NCBI GenBank assembly: GCA_030760725.1
Contig: JASWHV010000010.1
Location: forward strand, 36,027,760 to 36,091,759
Reading direction: 5' to 3'
DNA length: 64,000 nt
Source: Neostapfia colusana
Lineage: Eukaryota > Streptophyta > Magnoliopsida > Poales > Poaceae
Below, in pieces: positions 55,842-64,000 of the stretch. Each line of letters opens with the position of its first letter. Positions within the stretch are counted from its first letter, which is position 1. The position numbers and the translations under genes were made by a program. The notes below the pieces were generated by a model that was not told the origin of the DNA, searched no databases, and saw nothing but the letters and a program-made list of their open reading frames with translations.

Positions 55842-57277
55842 GCCTTAAAATAAGGGGGGTAGACTTCCTTGCCAACCTTATTGTCTTGGACTCCCAAGGG
55901 ATTGACATAATACTCGGGATGGATTGGTTAAGCAAGCACAACGGAGTAATCCAATGTGCTGAAAGGAGCGTGCAGTTGACAAACGAGCACGGTATTCATG
56001 TCGAGTTTGAGTCAGCCCAACAAACGACCAAAAGGGCAATTTTGAACCACGTAGAAGGAACAACATTGGACAGCATTCCGGTGGTTCAGAAATTTTTGGA
56101 CGTGTTCCCGGAAGAGCTTCCAGGTATGCCCCCTGATCGGGACATTGAGTTTGCCATCGATTTGGTACCTGGAACTGCACCCATAGCCAAGAGACCCTAT
56201 AGGATGCCCGTCAATGAGCTAGTAGAACTCAAGAAGCAAATTCAAGAGCAGTTGGAGAAGGGTTTTATACGTCCAAGCTTGTCACCATCTGGAGCTCCTG
56301 TGCTCTTCGTGGACAAGAAAGATGGAACCCAAAGGATGTGCGTAGACTATAGGTCTCTCAACGAGGTAACAATCAAGAACAAATACCCTCTGCCCCGTAT
56401 AGAGGACCTATTCGACCAAATGAAAGGAGCCCGAGTGTTCTCCAAGATTAATCTTCAGTCGGGATACTTCCAGCTGAAGATTAAGCCCTCCGATATACCG
56501 AAGACAGCCTTTCGAACACGGTATGGTTCGTATGAATATACCGTCATGTCTTTTGGGTTGACAAATGCACCTGCATACTTCATGTACCTTATGAACAAGG
56601 TTTTCATGGAGTACTTGGACAAGTTCGTCGTGGTTTTCATCGACGACATTATGGTGTATTCAAATAGTGAGGAGGAGCATGAAGAATATTTGAAATTGAC
56701 CTTGCAGAAATTGTGTGAGCATCAATTGTATGCAAAGCTTAACAAGTGTCAATTTTGGCTAAAGGAAATATCGTTCCTAGGCCACATTATCTCCAAGGAA
56801 GGGGTATCAGTTGATCCCGGAAAAGTGAGAGATGTTCTGAAGTGGAACCAACCGCAAAGCGTGAGGGATATTCGGAGTTTTCTTGGGATGGCTGGATACT
56901 ATCGACGCTTCATTAAAGACTTCTCTAAGATAGCAAAGTCTATGACGGAGTTGCTAATGAAGGGAAAAGTCTTCCAATGGACACCAGCATGCCAAGGAAG
57001 TTTTGAGGAACTCAAGAAAAGGCTAACCACAGCACCGGTTCTGGTATTGCCGGACGTAAGCAAGAGCTCTGACATATATTGTGACACATCAAGACAGGGG
57101 CTCGGATGTGTGCTCATGCAAGAAGGACAAGTGGTAGCCTATGCCTCATGGCAATTAAAGAAGCAGGAGCTTAATTATCCTACAAATGACTTGGAGCTAG
57201 CAGCAGTAGTGCATGCATTGAAGATTTGGAGACATTATATCCTTGGTCATCGATGTGAGATCTATACGGATCATTAA
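55829..57277 (+). pseudogene. pol: Protease end, RT and RNase H of element B
   Basis: It continues the protease (GIDIILGMDWL). RT then shows MCVDYRSLNEVTIKNKYPLP, NLQSGYFQLKI in which A has DLRSGYHQLKI, and catalytic FIDD at 56636-56647. RNase H starts at DIYCDTSRQGLGCVLM, where the usual Ala of the DAS motif is Thr. The frame ends at a TAA (57275-57277) in YTDH-stop-SLK, where A has Lys. The first catalytic Asp of RT also appears as Asn in the NLQSGY motif, so the RT may already be inactive. Confidence 0.92.
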
Positions 57278-58217
57278 AGCCTCAAGAACATATTTACACA
57301 AACGGACTTGAATTTGAGGCAATGTCGATTGTTGGAACTCATCAAGGATTACGATGTTGGAATCAACTACCACCCCGGGAAGGACAATGTAGTAGCTGAT
57401 GCTTTGAGCCGAAAGGGAGCATGTCACCAACTCACGGTTCGGGAGCTACCACCCGAACTACGTAAGGAGTTCGAACGGTTACACCTCGGATTTTTAAACA
57501 ACGTAGAAATAATGGAGATCCACTCTTCATTGGAGCAAGAGATAAGAGAGGGCCAAGCAATGGATGAGGGGATCAAGGAGATCAAAGAAAGGATCAAACA
57601 AGGAATAGAGAAGGATTTCAAGGAGGATGAGAAGGGTACGCTTTGGCTAGAAAAAAGGATTTGTGTGCCTAATATGAAGCACCTTCACGACATGATATTG
57701 AAGGAGGCACATGATTCACCCTATTCCATACATTCTGGAAGTACCAAAATGTACAAGGACTTGAAGACTTGTTATTGGTGGGATGGTATGAAAAGGGATA
57801 TAGCCGAATACGTTGCCCTATGCGACACATGCCAACGGGTGAAGGCCGAACATCAAAGACCCGCTGGATTGTTGCAACCTTTGAAGGTACCAGAGTGGAA
57901 GTGGGAGGACATCAGTATGGATTTCATCGTCGGATTGCCACGTACTCAGTCGGGTTACGACTCCATCTGGGTGATCCTGGACCGATTGACGAAAACCGCC
58001 CATTTTCTCCCTGTAAGGACCAAGTACAACGTTGCAAAATTAGCTGAGATGTACATGGAGCAGATGTTGTGCCGTCATGGAGTCCCGAAGGGGATAGTCT
58101 CAGATCGAGGTTCTCAGTTTACCTCTAGATTCTGGAGGAATCTACAGAAAGCTATGGGTACACGACTAGACTTTAGCTCCGGCTATCACCCACAAACTGA
58201 TGGGCAAACCGAAAGGG
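57278..58217 (+). pseudogene. pol: RNase H end and integrase of element B
   Basis: The frame continues past the TAA. It shows DYDVGINYHPGKDNVVADAL, the zinc-binding HDSPYSIHSGS to ALCDTC (complete, with YWWDGMKRD), and the catalytic Asp in MDFIVGLP (57920) and in SDRGSQF (58103). An extra G near 58214-58217, just after the DGQTER motif with the third catalytic residue Glu (58211), shifts the frame. Confidence 0.9.
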
Positions 58218-58988
58218 ACAAACCAAATTCTGGAGGACATGTTGAGAGCTTGCGCCTTGAAACGTGGGCGTAGTTGGGATAGGAGTTTACCGTATGTCGA
58301 ATTCTCCTATAACAACAGCTATCAAGCTAGCTTGAAGATGTCACCTTTCGAAGCATTGTACGGTAGACGGTGTAGAACGCCGCTGTTCTGGAACGAAACC
58401 GGAGAGAACCAGGTGTTTGGACCTGAATTGCTACAAGAAGCTGAAAAGCAAGTCCAAACGGTACGGGAGAATTTAAAGGCTACTCAGTCACGACAGAAAG
58501 GCTATGCGGACAATAGGCGTAGGAAGTTGACCTTTGAAGTAGGAGACTTCATATACCTTAAGGTATCGCCTATCCGAGGCCAACGACGTTTCAACTTCAA
58601 AGGCAAGCTAGCACCTCGCTACATCAAACCATTTAAGATTTTGGACAAGCGAGGAGAAGTCGCCTATCAATTAGAGCTCCCAACGCACCTCTCCGACGTA
58701 CATGACATGTTTCATGTATCCCAGCTCAAGAAGTGCTTGAGAGTACCAGAGGAGCAAGTACTAATGGAAGAGCTTGAACTGAAAGACGACCTGACCTATA
58801 CGGAGCACCCTGTCCGAATCTTGGACGTAAAGGAAAGGGTCACCCGGAAAAAGGTGATTCGATGGTGCAAGGTAAAATAGAGCCATCACACCGAAGCTGA
58901 AGCCACATGGGAGCGTGAAGAAGATATCAAGGCAGAATTTCCCCATCTATTCTCTACTAACGAATCTCGAGGGCGAGATTCAATTTAA
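58218..58988 (+). pseudogene. pol: Integrase C-terminus and chromodomain of element B
   Basis: It shows NQILEDMLRACALKRG, NNSYQASLKMSPFEALYGRR, a GPY/F-like segment (APRYIKPFKIL) and then the chromodomain start. A TAG at 58878-58880 splits the chromodomain. The remaining frame (EATWEREEDIKAEFPHLF) ends at TAA 58986-58988. Confidence 0.9.
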
Positions 58989-58995
58989 GGGGGGT
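58987..58995 (+). other. Polypurine tract of element B
   Basis: AAGGGGGGT stands five bases before the 3' LTR. Confidence 0.85.
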
Positions 58996-60030
58996 AGATT
59001 TGTGACACCCTCATCTCTGGTTTCTGCATGTATTCATATTTCATGTAGAGAAAACATTTTAAAGGAAGTGGGAACAGAGAAATTATCAAAAAGATAGCCA
59101 GTAAGAGCTGAATCCAGTTCAAAGAGAGCACCGAAGACAACTTCCGCGGCCCGCTGGCCACGTGGCGTGTTTGGAGCTCATCCCTGCAAAGTGGGGAGAG
59201 GTCCGCCGCTAAGCTGGCTACGTGGCAGGCTCGGGGCTCACCTCCGCAAAGGAGGAGAGGTCCGACCCTGTGGGACACATGTTTCTCCCGGAGCTAGTCA
59301 TCATGGAAATCAGAGGACCGGTCGCGCGGGATACGTGTCGATCTCGGAGCTCATCTCCGAGAGGTCCGGTTCCATTAAACACATTTCGCCACCGGAGCTT
59401 ATCTCCGGGAGGCCCGTCACTATTGGACACGTGTCGACCTCGGAGCTCGTCTCTAAGAAGAAAGGAAGTCTGACGCTGTTAGGACACGTGGTACACCCGG
59501 AGCCACCTCCGAGAGAGGGAAGTTCCGGCACTGACACGTAGCATGCGCGGAGCCCATCTCTGAAGGAGAAGGAGGTCTTGCTCGCTTGACACGCGGCACA
59601 ACCGGAGCTCATCCTGGCGAAAAGGGAGAGACCAGGACCCGGTGGACACGTGGAGCCTCCGGAGCTCATCACCGACGGGGTAACGAGTTCTAGGAGCGGT
59701 TTTCGGATTCTGTACACGTAGAAATATAGGGAAAAAAACCGACCTGAATTCCACAATGATAACGCACCAAATCAACTAAAGATAAGATTCAATGACAAAT
59801 TTGAACAGGACTCTTATTCGGGGTACAATCAGATTAGGACTCTTCTCTTCCCGATTATAAATAGAGCCCAGAACCTCTGGCCGAAACCACAAACTTCTTT
59901 TCCAACTCCTGAGCCGACGACTTATAGCCCTAGTTCCAACCTGCCGAGTAAACCATCGCCGGAGTGCAGCAAGGAAGATCGCCGGAGGAAAGCCCAACGA
60001 TCTGAGGAGGACCTGAAGAACGAGAAGAAC

Positions 60031-61709
60031 GTAAGGTAGGTCTCCAATACCACCTTACGACATTGTTGTGTTCTTTGCATCTGTTCTTTGATTTCTTTCG
60101 AACAGAAGCCTTCTCGTGGACAGATCACTTGATAATCAGGTTGATCTAAAGACAAGATCATCACCACGTCCACCTTTGATCCGAACACCTCTTTCATCAT
60201 AAAATCCATGCAAGCCATGCAAGAACACGTACAAACCAATCTAATAAAACTAATCATAGGATAGCATGCATATGCATCATCGCATCTAGTTTAAGGGTTG
60301 TGCATGATATTGATTGCTATGAATCTTGTATGCACGCAATCCTACATAGGAGGACAAGCTCAGGGAGCTGTCTACGACGAGCTGCAGCAACAAGGTTTTG
60401 AGATCCAAGAACAACCGTAACCGCAAGAACAAGGCAAGTGCTCCTTGACCATATTGATCCTATGTTTTGGGTAAAACTGATTTGTTTTGCAAAAAGGTGT
60501 GTGTGCTGAGTCAAACGTAATGGGAAACCCTTTTATACGAGTTTACTAGTTTTGGTTAAACCACCCTTGTCGCCAGGGATGTTTTTGAGTAGGGTATGAT
60601 TTTTGCTTGATGCTTCGCTGAGTCCATGGGATTGGGAAGCGAGGTAGATGTGTCTAGCTAACAGCACTCGTAATGATAATGAGAAACTGATGATTTTAAT
60701 GAACATGGATCGGACGGAGATCTAGGCAAGCCTGGGTTTGTGAACGAGGTAGCATGAGATGGTGGTTTTACTTGCCCTAGATATAAGGACCGGTTCATGC
60801 ATGCACATGCCAGGATAACAGTGCCACCACAAGGCCAAGTATGGGTGCGGCTTAGCTAAGTAATTAGGTAAGTTGCTAGAGTGTCATGGATTGTGGAAGG
60901 CGCGGGGAATGGGAGTCGAGTGAGGACTGCCCTGGGAACCGCATGGCAGAAGAGGGGGCCCGTGGGTGGGAGAATTGGAGATTCTAGCCTTCCGGTGAAA
61001 CCTTAGTGAGTCCATACATCTAGTAGCCCCTTTGTAAAGGATATTTTGTGATCTCTTGGCCATACACCGACGGTTGTGTACTGGTATAATGGAGGTTCTG
61101 CAGTCGCCGACGGGTGACGAAATCACAAACTTGTGGGTAAAGAGGTGCAAACTCTGCAGAGTCTAAAACTATTATGATAGCCGAGCTTACAGTCACGAGC
61201 GCCTGGCCAACTGCCATGATTAGTTGGGATGGTTATTGGGATGGTTCTTGGTTATGGTTTGGTTTTGGGACTGTTGAGTCCGGGTGAAAAGATGGTTGCA
61301 TGACTGTTGAGTCATGGCAACGAGATTGGTCTCGGTGTGAGGCAAAGTTGTTTATGAGATGAGATGGTAGCAAATACGAGAAGGTATTCGTGAGATGGTA
61401 GAAAATACGATGAGGTATTTGTGAGCAAGAATGAAGTTCGTTAATGTTTGGGTGGAACATGGAAAGTGATGGAGGTATGTTGGTGATTTAATACATGCTT
61501 GGATTACATTCACCTAAAGTAAGCTGATTTTTTATTGTGGTTTTGAAAACTTTGCTTTTCTGCAAATGAGCCCCTTTTTATATGTGCCATGTTATGAGCT
61601 ACATATCATGTTTTCCCACACTTGCTGAATACATCATTGTACTCAAACTTGCATTATTTCATCATCAACAACAGGAGAAGATTTCTATGAGGATCAAGTG
61701 GAGCATTAA
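60031..61709 (+). other. Predicted spliced mini-ORF, 3' LTR of B
   Basis: It has the same layout as the 5' copy. The donor AG/GCAAGT is intact at 60434, but a TAA lies in the middle exon where the 5' copy has GAA. Confidence 0.4.
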
Positions 61710-61865
61710 GGCGTGTGATCTGTTCTCAACCTTGCCTGTGGGATGGAATAGAGATGAAGTTACCACTGCTTAGATTTGCTTCCGCATTAGTTACAATTGC
61801 TTCCGCTGCATAGAAATAAGACTTCCGCTGTGAGCATGAGTCCAAGACTCATGAAACATTGTAAT

Positions 61866-61871
61866 AATAAA
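61866..61871 (+). terminator. Polyadenylation signal of the B LTR
   Basis: AATAAA follows three TTCCGC motifs. It is matched at 53878-53883 and 63881-63886. Confidence 0.6.
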
Positions 61872-62001
61872 CTCTGTTATTCGTGGTTATATATATTCTG
61901 AATTCAGTTTGTGGAACATATGTGTATGTGTGATGAACATCCTGGGCACACATATGCATCAGCTCGGTTCTGTGGATTTCCACAGAATTGAGGGCGTCAC
62001 A

Positions 62002-64000
62002 CGACGATCTGTTTTTGCTAGAGGAAGGACCCGAAGGAAGTAAGGTAGGTATCCATTACCACCTTATGATGTCATCGCATTTTCTTTGCATCTGTTCCTT
62101 CGATCTCTTTGAACAGAAGCTTTTTCGTAGACAGATCACGTGTTGATCGGTTTGATCTAGATCTTGAGTCCAGATCATCACCACATCCACACTTGATCCC
62201 TATACCTTTGTTCATTGTAAAACCCAATGCAAATATATTGGACCATGCAAGAGCACGTACAAACTAAACTGCACCATAGGATTAGCATGCATATGCATCA
62301 TTGCATCTTGAGTAAAGTTTGTGCATGATAATTGATTGCTGTGAACCTTGTATATGCGTGATTGTGAGTAGAAGGACAAGCTCAGGGAGCTATCTACGAC
62401 GATCCACCACACCAAGACTTCGAGATCCAAGAGCAACAGAAGCCACAGGAACAAGGCAAGTGCCCCTTGACCATACTGATCCCATGTTTTTTGGAAACTG
62501 TTTTGTTTGCGAAAATTGTGTATGTTGAGTCAACTTGATGGGAAACCTTTTATAGGAGTTTACTAGTTTTGTTAATCACCCTTGTCGCTAGGGAAGTTTA
62601 TGAGTCAGGTATGGTCGTTTTTGCTTTTTGCTTCGCTAATCTACGGGATGTGGGAAGCGATAGAATGTGTCTAGCTAACTGCACTCGCATGAATAATTGT
62701 AATGAGAAACTGATGTTTATAATGGACATGAATCGGAGGGAGATCTAGGCAACCTTGGTTTGTGGATGAGGTAGAATGAGATGGTGGTTACTTGCTGTAG
62801 ATCTAAGGACCGGTTCATGCGAGCACATGCCAGGATAACAGTGCCACTACAAGGCCAAACATGGCTGCGGCTTAGCTGACTAATTAGGTAAGTTGCTATA
62901 TTGTTATGGACCGTGGAAGGCGCGGGGAATGGGAGTTCAGTGAGGACTGCCCTGAGAACTGCATGGCACAAGAGGGGGCCCGTAGGTGGGAGAATTGGAG
63001 ATTCTAGCCTGCTGGTGAAACCTTAGTGAGTCCATACATCTAGTAGCCCCTTTGTAAAGGCTATTTTGTGATCTCTTGGCCATACACCGGCGGTTGTGCA
63101 CTGGTATAATGGAGGTTCTGCAGTCGCCGACGGGTGACAAAATCACAAACTTGTGGGTAAAGTGATGCCACCTCTGCAGAGTGTAAAACTATCATGATAG
63201 CCGAGCTTACTGTCACAAGCGCATGGACAACCCACATGATTAGATGGAATGGTTATTGGTATGGTATTTGGTTTGGTTATTAGTTTGGAGATGGTTTGAT
63301 CGTTGGATTTGGTTTTCAGGACTGTTAAGTCTGGGTAATGAGATTGGTTGCATGACTGTTGAGTCATGGCTATGATATTTGGTCTCGGTTATGAGACGGA
63401 ATTGAATATGAGATGAGATGGTAGTGAATACGAGATGGTATTCATCAGCATGTGAAAAGTTGAGAAAGATAAATGTTCCGACGAGATATGAAAAGTGGTG
63501 AATCATGATGGATGTATGTTGATGTTTAAATACATGTTGGGATTACATTCACTTAAAGCTATTTGCTGTTTTTATCATGATTTGTGAAATAAGCTTTGCT
63601 TTTTGCAATGAGCCTTTTTATACCTACCTTGTTGTAAGCTACATGTCATACTTTCCGAACTTGCTGAGTTCGTCATGTACTCACCCTTGCATTATCATAC
63701 ATCATCAGCAACAGGAGAGGAGTACTGTGAAGACCACGTGAAGTATTAGGCATGTAAACTACCCTCAACCTTGACTGTGGAGTAGAGATGGAGCCGCTGC
63801 TGCTTCTTAGTTTGCTTCCGCTATAGTTTAGAAGACTTCCGCTGCTAGAATAAGACTTCCGCTGCAATAGAGATTGATGTAATAAAGTACTTGAACATAT
63901 TCATTCGTGGTTATATATATTCTGAAATCAGTTTGTGGATTATATGTGTATGTGTGATGAACATCCTGGGCACACATACGCATCAGTCTCAGTTCCGAGA
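62002..64000 (+). repeat. LTR L, third segment, running off the window end
   Basis: It resumes with CGACG and aligns with B from about 52010 to near the LTR end. Its own end should lie a few tens of bases past 64000. It has three TTCCGCT motifs at 63807-63867 and AATAAA at 63881-63886. No gene other than the mini-exons is seen. Confidence 0.85.
62040..63749 (+). other. Predicted spliced mini-ORF in LTR L, all signals intact
   Basis: The donor GTAAGG is at 62040. The middle exon at 62375-62455 (81 nt) is open (QAQGAIYDDPPHQDFEIQEQ) and followed by AG/GCAAGT. The last exon at 63715-63749 follows AACAG and is open to TAG (EEYCEDHVKY). The phase is 1 at both joints. Exon one is split by B but open back to about 50935, with no ATG seen. 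Confidence 0.45.

Larger units (their letters stand above)
51014..62001 (+). mobile_element. Element B: chromovirus-like Ty3/gypsy retrotransposon, complete ends, defective coding
   Basis: The LTRs are 3002 and 3001 bp, with the duplication CGACG at 51009-51013 and 62002-62006. The internal order is primer site, gag, protease, RT, RNase H, integrase, chromodomain and polypurine tract. It is related to A but has clearly different LTRs and lacks the ORF before gag. It is inserted in the leader of LTR L, a member of the same family. Confidence 0.96.
59001..62001 (+). repeat. 3' LTR of element B
   Basis: It runs TGTGACACCC to GCGTCACA. The array is at 59155-59680, the TATA box at 59856-59863 and a donor GTAAGG at 60031. 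The middle mini-exon at 60353-60433 has a TAA inside but keeps the donor GCAAGT. The hairpin at 61627-61644 has one mismatch. The last mini-exon is at 61675-61709 and AATAAA at 61866-61871. Confidence 0.95.

Overview
The window is repeat-dense plant nuclear DNA, most likely from a grass with a large genome. It is almost entirely LTR retrotransposons inserted into one another. I found no host gene, tRNA, rRNA or CRISPR array. The grass assignment rests on family knowledge: two Ty3/gypsy groups are present that are typical of grass heterochromatin. One is a chromovirus-like group of probable Tekay/Del type, with LTRs of about 3.0-3.8 kb (one possible 4.3 kb copy), a tRNA-Met primer site TGGTATCAGAG and a C-terminal chromodomain. 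The other is a Tat-like group with 1.1 kb LTRs beginning TGTCGG on the transcribed strand, a second archaeal-type RNase H and an antisense gene near the 3' end.

Layout, from outermost to innermost. L is a plus-strand LTR occupying 46278-46895, 50297-51013 and 62002-64000. It is interrupted by J (minus strand, 45854-46277), solo LTR K (46896-50296, target duplication ACACG) and the complete element B (51014-62001, target duplication CGACG). J is interrupted by LTR F (13774-14674 and 45371-45853). F contains element A (left end before the window, right end 13773) and the Tat-like element D (14675-45370, target duplication GTGTC). A carries X (1-2361) inside its 5' LTR. D carries a second Tat-like element E (22544-32855, target duplication AGCTT), solo LTR G (35498-39311, GCTGT) and H (39551-43901, GCGGT). 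E carries solo LTR I (26229-29657, GTCCA). The deepest chain L>J>F>D>E>I is six levels.

Coding content is retroelement only and mostly broken. A has gag, protease, RT, RNase H, integrase and a chromodomain on the plus strand, cut by four stops and one frameshift. It also has an extra intact 259-codon ORF before gag. B has the same order with two stops and two frameshifts. D, on the minus strand, has gag, protease, RT, RNase H, archaeal-type RNase H and the start of integrase, with the integrase core deleted. It also holds a decayed plus-strand antisense gene with a recognisable 78 bp intron. E is a gag-to-RNase H deletion derivative with a duplicated gag front end and a 116 bp tandem repeat.

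The most unusual signal is inside the chromovirus-like LTRs. Each LTR of the A/I/K and B/L families looks like a small three-exon gene: a TATA box, a first exon ending in a GT donor, a 69 or 81 nt middle exon, a donor reading AG/GCAAGT, then a last exon with a stop, followed by AATAAA. Phases agree at both joints, and the two families encode similar acidic, glutamine-rich peptides. A conserved hairpin and a TTCCGCTG motif accompany it. A second unusual signal is an array of CACGTG-centred units of about 60 bp, shared by LTRs of the otherwise unrelated Tat-like and chromovirus-like elements.
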